Of a stretch of DNA of 64,000 nt, positions 1-12,100 are shown in pieces (within the stretch, counting starts at the first letter, position 1; each line of letters opens with the position of its first letter). The position numbers and the translations under genes were made by a program. This DNA comes from Pedobacter africanus (GTDB taxonomy: Bacteria > Bacteroidota > Bacteroidia > Sphingobacteriales > Sphingobacteriaceae): NCBI RefSeq assembly GCF_900176535.1, contig NZ_FWXT01000001.1, positions 3,224,001 through 3,288,000 on the forward strand, given 5' to 3'. A model generated the notes under the pieces. It did not search any database, was not told the origin of the DNA, and was given only the letters and a program-made list of their open reading frames with translations.

Positions 1-202
1 GTTGATCCGCTCCTACTATCCGAAATTAACTGCTTTGCAGGTTAAGGATATCATTATGAAATCGGTGGTGAAAGTAGATCAATCGGTAGAGGTTGAAAGT
101 GAATCAGGAGTGAAGACAATTCCTTTCGCAGATCTATGTGTAACCGGCGGAATTGTAAATGCCTATAATGCATTACAACTTGCAGCCGGATATAAAAAAT
201 AG
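1..202 (+). CDS. Subtilisin-like (S8) serine peptidase, C-terminal end only
   Basis: The reading frame enters from before the window and stops at 200-202, leaving 66 residues. The text LIRSYYPKLTA followed by a KDIIMKS helix and VCVTGG-like/NAYNALQLA ending is typical of the last helices of the subtilase fold, just after the catalytic Ser region, with the usual 'G.vNAy.Al' close. The catalytic Asp, His and Ser all lie outside the window, so activity cannot be judged. There is no C-terminal T9SS sorting domain after the catalytic fold, so this protein would be a plain exported or periplasmic enzyme. It converges on the STAND NTPase gene with a shared terminator between them. Family call from motif memory; partial gene, real stop visible. 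Confidence 0.7.
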   Translation, partial: LIRSYYPKLTALQVKDIIMKSVVKVDQSVEVESESGVKTIPFADLCVTGGIVNAYNALQLAAGYKK

Positions 203-219
203 TAGTAAGGCTAACTGAT

Positions 220-256
220 AAAAAGATCCCTTGACAAACTCAAGGGGTCTTTTTAT
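220..256. terminator. Bidirectional intrinsic terminator
   Basis: A 10-bp stem (AGATCCCTTG at 224-233 with CAAGGGGTCT at 241-250, one G-U pair) with a 7-nt loop is flanked by an A-run before and a T-run after. It therefore works for the subtilase gene on the + strand and for the NTPase gene on the - strand, whose stop lies at 258. Confidence 0.8.
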
Positions 257-257
257 G

Positions 258-2804
258 TTAATGATGTTTGAAATCTGTGAATTCCTTTGGAAGTGTGAAC
301 AGGGTAGTGGGAATATTTTTCTCCTCCATAAAGCAAAGCCTCTCGTACTTGTACTCATTTACCTTGGCAATGTAATTCAGGTCGGAATAGACAGATATGA
401 TCAGATTGTACATCAACAGGCAGTTTAAGTTTAGATCATTTCTTTTAAACAATTGTATGCATTCTTCGCAATACTGACACGCTTTGGTATATTCTCCCTT
501 ATTTTTAAGCTGGTAGGCCTGGGTCATTTTTAGGAGAGACTCGGCATATTGCGTGACTTTAAAACGCGATTTGTGTTCATGCAGGGTAGAAAGAATCCTC
601 TCAAGCCGATCGGCTTCTTTGCCGGGGTGAGACTGGGCAAGTGATAGGGCCTTAAGGTTCATGATCAAAATGGTAAATGCAGACCTTTTCGAAAACTCAG
701 CCGGATGTAATTTGATGATGGTATCGATCAATTGAATGCTTCCTTCCTCAGATCCATAAAATATATTTAACGTTATGGTCAATAGATAAATGATTCCTTG
801 TCTGGTGTCAAGTGTGATTCCAGGCTTAAAAAATGGGTACTTAAAAGTCTCCAGTCCCGTAATCAGTTCATTTCTTTCGACGGGCTTGCCGGTTATTTTT
901 GAATGCGCAAGCAAGGTGATTTCGTAAGGGTCTACCTGCCAGCCAGAGGCATCAAAACCTTCAAGCAACTGTAGCCGGGTGCTTATTGCAGATTGATTCA
1001 GGCTTTGAATGTCCATTATGGCAAGAATCGCCTGGTAGGTTAAAGTATGTTTTTCTGAATCTGCAATCTCCAGTAAAACACTTATGGCCTCTTTGTACCC
1101 TGAATCCACAAAATCAAAATTGATCAATTCGCTGATAATGGTTTCGTGCAAATCATGCTCTTTCAGCAGCTGCACCGTGTCGGTACTGTACCGCGCCCGA
1201 TATTTTAGATTTTCGGCAATGAACAGGATTAAATAGCCATGCTCGAAATGGTTTAAAGGTAGATGGAATACATTGGCAAGGGATTTCAGGTCTCCGATCC
1301 GGACGATGAAACGTATGGTCCATTGCAGGAGCTGGAACCGGACTGCATCAGTTTCATATTCAGTCTGTATGTACTGGAAAAATTCCCTGTCGACTTGCAA
1401 ATGGAATTTCTCAAGCAATTCAATGAATAGAAAATATTCAAATATATGCGGATGAATAAACCTGACAAACTCTCTTGGATGATAGTCTTCGTAACGTTTT
1501 TCTTCCATAAGAATCCCATCCGATAGCAGTTCCATATAAGCATTTTTAAAGGCAGACAGCTCAGCAATGAGATTGTCTTTTGGAACTGAATTTCCTTTTT
1601 TTCCATAGCTGGTAAGCTGTATGACTTTTTTCAGGAACAGGATTTTTTCAGTATAGTAATTAGAACGGTAGATATTCTCCTGTATGAACCGTGATATCAG
1701 CTCGTGAAAAGTAATATTGGTAGAGTAGTTGAAGTCTGGGTCCTCTTCCCGAAGCTGGTAGTATAGCTGTATATGGAAAGGGAATTTTAATTGGACTTTT
1801 AGTTTTGGATTAATTTCTCTGATATCAATTCCATCTATCTTTGATATAATAAGGTCTACTTCTTTTTCCGTAAGAGAGGGGACATTAGATACGTCAGTCA
1901 CATTGAAGTAGTTTCCCGGGAACCATTTTGTTTTCAGATAAGCAGAATGCCTAATGAGCTCATAGAACCTGATCCAGGTGGTAGAGCGCATCCCCATTAC
2001 CAGTTTAATGGAGTCCATATTTTCTATAGCACAAAGAAAATTGATGATACTGTCGAACAGCTGTTTTTTCAGGTCCTTCTTGAGATTAAGCTCAGAGAAG
2101 CCATCAAGAAAGATGACAAACTTTCCGCCGGATTGAGCATAGTTATTATCAATAAAATTGATAAGATTTTCTTTTTTTGAAATGTTAAGTAGTAATTTGA
2201 GTTGATCCTCAAAATTTAGAGAAGCTTGTTCAGCATTAAAGAAGCTATATGCCTGGATGAACAAAATGGTAGAGTCTTTGTAGTTTGGGGCGTTGTCAGC
2301 AAGTACTTTTTCGGCGAGGTGACTGAGCAGGATGGTTTTGCCATATCCTGGCTGAGAGATGAAAGCTGTAAAGCTATGTTTGCTCTTAAAAAAATCGTTA
2401 AAGTCGTGTTCAGCGAACTTTCTGCTGATGGTCATGTTATAGGGCATGCCTGAACGGTTTTTTACACCCTTCAATGTGAAGTCAGTGATCTTGTTCACCT
2501 TATTTCTAATTGCTGTCCAGCTTAATGGTGTGTTTTCTGCATTGATGTTTATTGCTGAGGGCCAGTTTTCCAGGCTTTCTCCACTCACATATTCAGATAA
2601 GGTGGTGATGGTGAATTTAGAGAAATTATGTTTTACAACTGCAAAGCCAAATAACCTTTTAATGGTAGTTTCACTAACGTTCTTATTTAAAGTCTTGCTG
2701 ATTTCAATGGATATCCTTTTGCAATCAGCCGGAGTAATTGTTCTAATTCCTGTCTTAATTAGAATTAATCCTTTGAGTTCATTTAAGATAGATATTTCAT
2801 CCAT
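258..2804 (-). CDS. STAND/NACHT-like P-loop NTPase with N-terminal helical (possibly DNA-binding) domain and C-terminal TPR-like region
   Basis: 848 residues, no signal peptide, so cytoplasmic. Residues 1-80 form a small helical domain (ISETTIKRLFGF-like core, here VSETTIKRLFGF at about 43-54) that I recall at the N-terminus of several Bacteroidota proteins and that could bind DNA; this is inference. A P-loop follows: Walker A QPGYGKT at 151-157, Walker B FVIFLDGF at 229-236, and a sensor-like LVMGMRST at about 268-275. This layout fits STAND/NACHT signal-transduction ATPases. The remaining ~500 residues are helical, with TPR-like text near the C-terminus (QLKNKGEYTKACQYCEEC), which usually serves ligand or partner sensing. 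It stands alone, 300 bp from the divergent adhesin gene. Target and trigger are unknown; a transcriptional regulator (MalT/AfsR style) or a defence NTPase are both possible. Confidence 0.65.
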   Translation of the reverse strand: MDEISILNELKGLILIKTGIRTITPADCKRISIEISKTLNKNVSETTIKRLFGFAVVKHNFSKFTITTLSEYVSGESLENWPSAININAENTPLSWTAIRNKVNKITDFTLKGVKNRSGMPYNMTISRKFAEHDFNDFFKSKHSFTAFISQPGYGKTILLSHLAEKVLADNAPNYKDSTILFIQAYSFFNAEQASLNFEDQLKLLLNISKKENLINFIDNNYAQSGGKFVIFLDGFSELNLKKDLKKQLFDSIINFLCAIENMDSIKLVMGMRSTTWIRFYELIRHSAYLKTKWFPGNYFNVTDVSNVPSLTEKEVDLIISKIDGIDIREINPKLKVQLKFPFHIQLYYQLREEDPDFNYSTNITFHELISRFIQENIYRSNYYTEKILFLKKVIQLTSYGKKGNSVPKDNLIAELSAFKNAYMELLSDGILMEEKRYEDYHPREFVRFIHPHIFEYFLFIELLEKFHLQVDREFFQYIQTEYETDAVRFQLLQWTIRFIVRIGDLKSLANVFHLPLNHFEHGYLILFIAENLKYRARYSTDTVQLLKEHDLHETIISELINFDFVDSGYKEAISVLLEIADSEKHTLTYQAILAIMDIQSLNQSAISTRLQLLEGFDASGWQVDPYEITLLAHSKITGKPVERNELITGLETFKYPFFKPGITLDTRQGIIYLLTITLNIFYGSEEGSIQLIDTIIKLHPAEFSKRSAFTILIMNLKALSLAQSHPGKEADRLERILSTLHEHKSRFKVTQYAESLLKMTQAYQLKNKGEYTKACQYCEECIQLFKRNDLNLNCLLMYNLIISVYSDLNYIAKVNEYKYERLCFMEEKNIPTTLFTLPKEFTDFKHH

Positions 2805-3106
2805 ACACTTTGTAAGTGAGCGTTAAATATTTCAACTAAACGAATATAATGCTTTAGTAAGAATAATGAACACCGATAATTTTGATAAAAAATGAATAAA
2901 AAAGATAACAAAAGGCCAAAAACCTAGCCTACAGGGCTTTATTGGGCTATAACACGATTTCGGGGGATGTTTGGGATTGTGAAAATGAACAAAATGAACA
3001 AAAATAAGCAGTAGGGTGTTCCTGAATGAACAATTCGAACGGAGAATGGGATGCAATCTATGACTAAAATTGTAGCAGTAAATCTAATAATCTCAATCCC
3101 TCTCCT
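2805..3106. other. Intergenic region between divergent genes
   Basis: This 302-bp AT-rich gap must hold the promoters of the NTPase (-) and the giant adhesin (+). I see no clear TTG-N17-23-TAnnTTTG promoter on either strand. The only structure I see is a tandem 9-mer AAAATGAAC at 2982-2990 and 2991-2999. No coding frame is convincing. Confidence 0.4.
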
Positions 3107-6100
3107 ATGAAAAGGACATCTACACCGTTAGAATTGTTTAAAAAATCCATCTTTCTTCTCATTGGCCTTCTATCTATAACGATCTTAAATTCAAAATCGT
3201 ATGGGCAGGCAAGAAGCTATGCAACAGTAGCGCCTTCAAGCGGACTTGTTGCGTATTATACCGTACTTGGCAACCCTACTGTGGAAAACAATCCGGGGTC
3301 GGCTGCCGGTGAGGTGCTTGATCCAGGCAACGCCGCTGACGGAACACCAAGTTTTGCCACGTTAACCTGCAAATACAATAACATCCTTGGCCTTATCAAG
3401 GCAGAGGGGGAGGCTTGGTTACAGGTAAAGTATCCCAGTCCTGTTGCAGCAGGTAAAACCAGCTACATCAGGTTTGATGCGCCAACAACCGGTGGTGGCC
3501 TTAATCTCGACCTGCTACAGATCGTGGGTGACCTGACAGGATTGCTAAAGAAGGATTTGGTTAAGTTAGATGTATATTCAGGTGCAGCGGCCGGTGATGC
3601 AAATAGCGGGACGCTTGTGAATGCGGCGAATGTAAGTGCTGCTGTAGTAAAAGACGCTGCAGGTAATAACTATTTTGCAGTTACCTCCACCGTTGGATAC
3701 AACTCCATACGTATAAGATTAAGGTTTCAGGGTAATTTGCTTGGACTTGCTTTAGGGTCATCGCTGAGCATGAAGGTTTATGACACTTTTAGTGTAGCTG
3801 CCGAGAATTGTGCACCTGCTATATATGCAACTACGGGAGAGTCGACAGGAGTCAATGTTACTTTGACCGAACTGGTTAAAACACCTCAAAATGCGATTGA
3901 CAATAATATGGCTACTTCGTCTCAGCTTCAGGCGGGTGTTGTAGGTCTTGGATCAACCATTTCTCAGACTATATATTTAAACGGGCTTTCAACTGCCGAT
4001 GACTACGCGAAGGTAGTCTTGTCGGTACCGGCAAGCGTGCTGAATGTAAATCTTTTTAATACAGTTACAGTACAGGGCTATAATGGCAATTCACCCGTCG
4101 GCGTGCCAAGTCCCATCAGCAGTTTACTTACGTTGGACCTGCTGGGTTTACTGGCAAACACTACAGTTACGCCTGTCTTCTTTAAACCCGGAGCACCATT
4201 TGATCGTGTTAAGATCAGCATAGACAATACCCTGGCTGTAGGGGGTAATATTTTATCAGGCGGATTAAACATCCATGAAGTGCAACGTACGGTGGAAAGG
4301 CCTTCTTTCGCAGGCTTAACCGGTGGGGCTCTGGCGGTATGTGGCAGCCAGGTTTCGCTGTCTGTTAATAATCCAAATGCAGGTTTTACTTATAACTGGT
4401 ACCGGCAAACAGGGGCCGCTCCACGTGTATTGCTGGCCAGCGGTACAGGATCTTCCTTTTCTGAATCGAATATCCCACAGGGACAATATACTTATTATGT
4501 GTCTGCCCAAAAAGCAGGCTGTATTGGTGAATCGGATGCAGATGTGGCTGTCGTAAATGTTACTGCAACGCCAACGGTTCCTGTTGTTTCCGCACCGCAG
4601 ATCTGTGCGGGATCTCCGGCTGTTTTAACGGTTACAAATGCGGTAGCAGGACAAACTTACCAGTGGTATACGGCTGCAGCGGGGGGAACAGCCGTTGGCA
4701 CTGGTACTATTTTTACATCAGCCGCACCTTTAACCGCAAATACATCTTATTTTGTTGAAGCAGTAAACGGACCATGTGTGAGTGCAAGTAGGGTTGAAGT
4801 TCCGGTGACTGTTAATCCTATTCCGGCCGATGCGCAGGTTTCGACAAACAGTATTACCATTATTGCCGGACAAACAGTTACCCTGGAAGCTGTAGCGCCG
4901 GTGGGAAGCACGGTTAGTTGGTTTACTGTTGCTAATGGGGGTACGCCCATTGCATCAGGCCCCAGCTATACCACAGGTCCTATCAATGCCAGTACTACTT
5001 ATTATGTAGGAACACAAAGTGCAAGTGGCTGTCCAAGTGCAAGCAGGGTTGCAGTTACCATTACGGTAACGGGTGTATCTACAGGAGTTAGCTGTAACGC
5101 CGCCAATAGTCAGGAGAGTGGCGTAAACGGACTTGCATGTCTGGTTTGTGCGGTCAACAATCCAACTGGAGCGGTAGATAACGATCCCGCAACTTTTTCT
5201 ACTATCAACCTTGGTGTAGGGGTAGGTGCAACAGGTTATCAGCGTTTGATCTTCCCTGGTGCAGGATTGGCAACAGATAGTATCCGCCTGGACATGAATA
5301 TACCGGCTGGTTTACTGGATGCTACAGTTTTAAGTGGCATTACAGTGAATGTAATGAACGGAAATACAATCGTTAAAACCTATCAGCTAAACAACGCGCT
5401 GATCAATTTAAGGCTTTTAAGTGGTAACCGGTTTAAGGCAACTTTACCTGCTGGTGCTGCATATGATCGTGTAGAAGTGCGTTTTGGTGGAACAGTAGCC
5501 GCATTAAGCAGTGTAGAAATTTATGGGGCAGAGGTAATTTACCCTAACCCGACCATTGCACAGGGGGGACTGGCTGTATGCTACAATACCAATACTACTT
5601 TAAATGCCACTCCAAACGGAGGAACATCATTAAAATGGTATTCCGCACCAACAGGTGGTACTTTGTTGGCTACCGGAAATACTTTTACCACCACTACACC
5701 ACTAACAGGGAATACTACATTTTACCTGGAAGTAAGTAAAGGTAGCTGTGCCAATGCAGAGCGTGTACCGGTACAGGTAACTGTAAATCCTCAGATCGTA
5801 CTTGCAGCTACAACATTGAGCAATGCAACGATAGCATCTGCTTATTCCAAACAAATTACGCCTGCAACAGGCGGAACCCCTGCATATACCTATGCACTTG
5901 CAGCCGGAAGCAACTTGCCTGCCGGACTGACCTTATCGGCTGATGGCACCATCGCCGGTACGCCGACTGCAGCCGCAGGCGATTTTAATTTTTCAATAAC
6001 CGCTACAGACAGCAAAGGCTGTTCGGTTACTACGGCGTATACCTTAAAGGTGACCCCTGAAATGGCACTTCCGGCAATGGCGCTGCCAAACGGAACAGTA

Positions 6101-9100
6101 GGTGTAATTTATCCTACACAGGTTATTCCCGCAGCTACAGGGGGAACTACTCCATATACTTATACTGCTTCTAATCTTCCTCCGGGGCTTACCTTCGATC
6201 CGGCAACAAGGGAGATTAAAGGTGCGCCTACACAAAAAGGCACTTACCCGGTGCACGTTACAGCAACGGACCTCAACGGTAACAGTATCACCAGGGATTA
6301 TACTATTGTGGTGAGAGATCCACTGCTGCTACCTGCTGCTACCTTGGCTAATGGTACTGTAAATATGTTATATCCAACCCAGATTATTCCTGTTGCTACC
6401 GGTGGAAGCGGTTCTTATACCTATTCGGCAAGCGGACTTCCTCCGGGATTGACCTTCGATCCGGCAACAAGGGAGATTAAAGGTACACCTACACAGGCTG
6501 GTACATTTACAGTTCCGGTACAGGTTAATGATACAGAAGGAAATAAGATCACTACCAATTACACCATCGTGGTTGGAAACCCACTGGTACTCGCTGCAAA
6601 AACGTTGGCCGACGGAACAGTAGGAACAATTTATGCGACAGAAACCATCCCAGCTGCAACAGGAGGTACAGGACCTTATGTTTACGAGGCAACAAACCTA
6701 CCTCCGGGTTTAAGCTTTAATCCGGCCACACGCCAGATTGCGGGCACGCCCACCCAATCGGGGTCATATAATGTTGGTGTTAAGGTAACAGATGCAAACA
6801 ATGCTACTGCCAACCAGATCTATGTCATTAAAGTAAACGGAGAACTCAATCTTCCATCGGCTACATTGCCAAATGGGTTGGTGGGTACAGCATACCCTGC
6901 ACAAACGTTGCCTGCAGTAATCGGCGGAACCGCCCCTTATACTTATGCAATTGCAGGTTTGCCTCCGGGTTTAACTTTTACTCCTGCAACACGTGAAATT
7001 AAAGGTACTCCGTTATCGGGGGGGACATTTACGGTAACCATGACTGCATCTGATAGCAATGGTTTAACGACTTCTACTGATTATACCATTGTAGTGAATG
7101 TTGCTGCACCGGTTGTGAATGCCGTTGTGATCTGCAGTGGAACGGCAGCTACTTTGTCGGTATCAAATGCTCAGGCGGGTGTTACGTATAACTGGTATGC
7201 AGCAACAGGTAGCACCGCTATATTTACAGGGACCACCTATACTACCACTGCACTTAACGCCAGTACAACCTATTATGCTGAAGCTGTATCGGGAACTGCG
7301 GTAAGTAACAGGACCCCGGTTAATGTTACGGTAAATGCCAGCCCTAACGCGGCTACGGTGATTACTGCCAATGAAACCATCACTGCTGGCCAGACCGCTA
7401 CATTGTTGGTGAGTGCCGATGCAGGCAATACCGTAAAATGGTATACCGCTCCAACAGGCGGCGCTTCGTTCTTTAGCGGAACAAGTTATACCACCCCGGC
7501 ATTAAATGCCACTACTACCTATTATGTAGAAACAGAGAACGCATCCGGCTGCGTAAGCCCAACAAGAGCTGCAGTTACTGTAACGGTAACCAATGGCCCG
7601 GCCAATCCAAACTGTAATGCTGCGGTAAGTCAGCAGTCGGGTATAGACGGCATTTGCCTGCTTTGCTCTGTTCAGGATCCCGGCAATTCAGTCGACGCTG
7701 ATCCGAATAACTTTACCAAAATTAACCTGGCTGTAGGTGTAGGTTCTACAGGATATCAACGCCTGATATTTGCTGGTCCGGGTGCTGCAACAGACAGCAT
7801 CAGGCTGGATCTGGCAACACCGGTTGGCCTTGCAGACTTAAGCTTACTAGGTAATATTACGGTAACGGTAATGAACGGAAATACTGTGATAGGTACCTAT
7901 CCGTTAAATTCATCTGTTCTGGATCTTAAACTGTTAAGTGGTAACCGCTTCAAGGCAACTTTAGCAGCAGGTGGAATTTATGACCGTGTTGAAATCCGCT
8001 TTGGCGCATTGGTTGCAGCATTAAGTAACCTAAGCATTTACGGAGCAGAGATCATATATCCTAATCCAACTGTGGCTGCCACAGGAACACTTATCTGTGC
8101 GGGAAGTGGTACTACATTAACTGCAACTGCAAATGGAGGCACTACTTTAAAATGGTATGCAACTCCAAATGGTGGTACTGCATTGGCAACAGGCGAAACA
8201 TTTACCACACCAGGTCCATTAACTGCTACAACAACTTACTACATAGAGGTTAGCAAAGGCACTTGTGCCAATGTACAACGTGTACCAGTTACTGTTACAG
8301 TAACTACAGCTCCTGGTGTTCCTGTACTGGCTGCGTCATCCGCAGTATGTGCAGGATCGCCGGCAGTTTTAGCCGTAAGCAATCCTTTACCGGGAACAGC
8401 CTACAAATGGTATACCGCATCAACCGGCGGTACATCCATTTTTGAGGGGCCGGTATTTACCACTCCGGCACTGAATGCAAATACAACTTATTTTGTTGAG
8501 GCTGCGAATGGAAGCTGTACCAGTGCCAGCCGGGCTATAGCTGCTGTAACGGTAAACCCTCGTCCGGTATTGCCGCAGTTGCAGGCTTCGTCAACAACTG
8601 TTAATCCAGGACAAACAGCTATCCTTAATGCTTCATCTACAGAAGCCAATGTTATTTTTAATTGGTATAACACTGCAAACGCAACTACACCGGTGGCCAC
8701 GGGGCCTACTTATGTAACCCCTCCACTTATGGTTGCAACTACTTATTACCTGGAGGCCGTCTCTACGACCACCGGTTGTGCATCAGCCAGCCGCGTACAA
8801 GTAACTATTAATGTTGACAACGGTGGTGTGCCTAACCCTGTACCGTGTGAGGCAGCCATTACAGAAACGAATGGTGTTGATGGAATCGGATTGCTGGCTG
8901 GAGTGTTTAATCCGGCATTGGCCATCGATAATGATACGAAAACAAGTTCGTCATTGGTATTGCCGGTAGGTCTGCTGGGCGGATCGGTGTATCAGAGGGT
9001 AGGCTTCAACGGCCTTTCAACTATTGGGGATACAGTAAGGATTCAGTTAACAGCCCCTGGTAAATTGTTATCGGTAGGTCTGCTATCAGGCATTACCCTA

Positions 9101-12100
9101 ACGACCTATAATGGAAACACCAGCAACAATGATGCTTTAAATCTGGGCAATCCACTGATTAAGCTTGAACTGTTAAGCGGAAATTCGGAAGCGCTCCTTT
9201 CTTTTGTTCCTGCGCAGGCTTTTGATAAAGTTGAGATCCGTCTGAATGCAGGTCTTGCAGGAGTATTGACAACTGTAGACCTGAATTATGCGCAACGTGT
9301 GCTGGTGGCGCCAAAAGTCATCTCCGCAGATGTAACGGCGTGTGCTACCCAGACCGCTACTTTACAGGTGGCTAATCCGCAGGCAGGTCTAACCTATAAA
9401 TGGTATGATGCAACAGGCGCCTACCTTTCAGGTAAAGATGGTACTTCGTTCGTAACCCCTGCCTTAACTGCCAATACAAAATATTACGTTGCAGCCAGCA
9501 ATGCTTCAGGCTGCCTAAGCTATAAAACCTTAATCAATGTAAGTGTAACACCAGTTCCTGCGGTTCCTGAACTGCAGTCTCCAACGGTAAATACCTGTGT
9601 TGGAAGTGATGTCATTTTACGTATAAACAACCCGGTTGCAGGTATAACTTATCAGTGGTTTGACAGCAGCAATACTTACCTTACCGGTAAGGATGGCACG
9701 TCGCTGACGATCACTTCAGTAGGGGCAACGACCACCTATTCGGTAAAGGCTGTAAACAGCTGCGGCGTATCTTCTGCTGCAGCCATAGCAACCATTAATG
9801 TTGGAGCGCTCGATGCCCCTATTATCACTCCGCCTTCGGTTACTGTAAGGGTAGGTGTAGCGGCAGTTTTAACCGCAAGTTCCAGTACTGCAGGCGTTGT
9901 ATTTACCTGGTATGATGCTCCGGTAGGGGGCAACCTGCTGCATACAGGGCCAAGCTTTACTGCACCGGCACTAACGACCCCAGGAAATGTAACCTATTAT
10001 GTGGAAGGTGTGGCCCCATCAGGCTGTACTACACTGGCAAGGGCATCGGTTGTGGTAACCGCCATACCTGATGGTACCCCTCTTCCTGTGCCTTGTGAAG
10101 CGGCCGTTGCTGAAACGCATGGTGTTAACGGAATCGGAATTCTTGCAGATGTATATAACCCGGGACTGGCTGTCGATCAGGATGCATCTACCGCGTCCTC
10201 ACTGGTGATTCCTGTAGGGATATTGGGTTCAGTTTATCAGCGCCTGGCTTTCACAGGTGTTTCCAATATCGGAGATACTGTTCGTGTGCTGCTTTCGTCG
10301 CCGGGTAAGATACTCTCACTCGCAGTTTTACCATCTCTTGATATCACTACTTATAACAATGGTGTAAGTAATAATGACGCCACAACCATCAATAGCTCAC
10401 TGATCAAACTCGAACTGCTGAACGGAGGATCGCAGGCCCTGCTGAGCTTTGTGCCAACAAGTAAGTTTGATGCCGTAGAAGTGAAATTGAATTCAGGGCT
10501 GCTGGGGGCATTTACTTCTATAGATGTAAATTATGCACAACGTGTAATTGTAGCGCCAACTGTTCAGGCACAAACTGCTACAGCATGTCAGGGCTCATCT
10601 GCTACCTTGTCTGTAACCAATCCACAAGCTAACGTAACTTATAAATGGTACCAAGGGACAGTATTTCAGGCCGACGGGGTAACATTTACAACACCAGGCT
10701 CTCTGGCTGCCGGTACTTACGAGTTCTTCGTAACAGCTGCCAGGAACGGATGCGAAAGCAGACGGGTAAAAGTATTGGTAACCATATTGCCATTGCCTGT
10801 TCCACCGGTTCCTGATCCGGCTAATCCTGCAACAACCTGCATCAATACACCGGTGACTTTAAAAGTTGCTGCTGTAACGGGTATTACCTATAACTGGTAT
10901 GATGCTGCTACGGGTGGGAATCTGCTGGTAGCCAATAATACAAGCTATACCACTTCTGCAAATCTGGCTGTGGGCATTTACGATTACTATGTTGAAGCTG
11001 TAAATAACAACAGCTGTACCAATACAGGGAGAACAAAAATTACAATTACGATTAAATCAAACGCAGTTGCCAGTGATATCACTGCTGCTGATCAAACGAT
11101 CTGTTCAGGATCTGCTGCTACTTTAACTGCGTCAAGCACAACGGTAAGTGCACCAGTGTTCAGCTGGTATAAAACACCGACATTAACGGATGTACCATTT
11201 GTAGGGGCAACCTTTGTAACTGATGCCTTGACCGCCACTACCAAATATTATGTGACTGTGAGTGGTCCGGGTACTTGTACCAATGACGCGTCTTCGGCTA
11301 AAGTAGTTACGGTTACAGTGAACCGGAATGCTACAGCTGCAGATATCACTGCGTCCGACAAGACTATTTGCTCAGGAACAACAGCTATGCTGGCTGCTTC
11401 AAGTACTACAGTTTCGAGTCCGGTGTTCCGCTGGTATAAAACTGCAGACTTAAGCGATGCTCCGTTTGTAGGTGCCAGTTTTACTACTGATGCATTAACT
11501 GCCACAACAAAATATTATGTAACCGTGAGCGGAAGCAATGCCTGCGCCAACGGTGCTGCTGCGGCCAAAGTGGTTACAGTAATTGTAAACAGAAATGCTA
11601 CCGCTGCGGATATTACAGCCGCCGACAGAACAACCTGTTCAGGCACCGCAGTAACCCTGACAGCTTCAACGACAACAATAACCAACCCTGTATTTAGCTG
11701 GTACCGTGATGCTAATCTTACAGACCTTGCGGTAAGAGGAAGTTCACTGACTACTCCTGCTTTAACGGTGACCACAAAATACTATGTTACTGTAAGCTCG
11801 GCGGATGTTTGTGCCAATGATGCTTTATCTGCTAAAGTGGTAACTGTGACTGTAAACCGAAATGCAACAGCCGCCGATATTACCTTAGCTGATAAAACCA
11901 TTTGTGCAGGTAATACAACCGTACTGAGTGCAAGCAGCACAACGGTAAGCAACCCGGTATTCAAATGGTACCGTGATGCCTCATTGACCGACCTGGCTTT
12001 TGAAGGCCCTAACTTTACAACTCCGGCATTAACACTGACTACCAAATATTATGTAACTGTAAGCGGAAGCAATGCCTGTGCGAATGATGTACTTTCAGCT

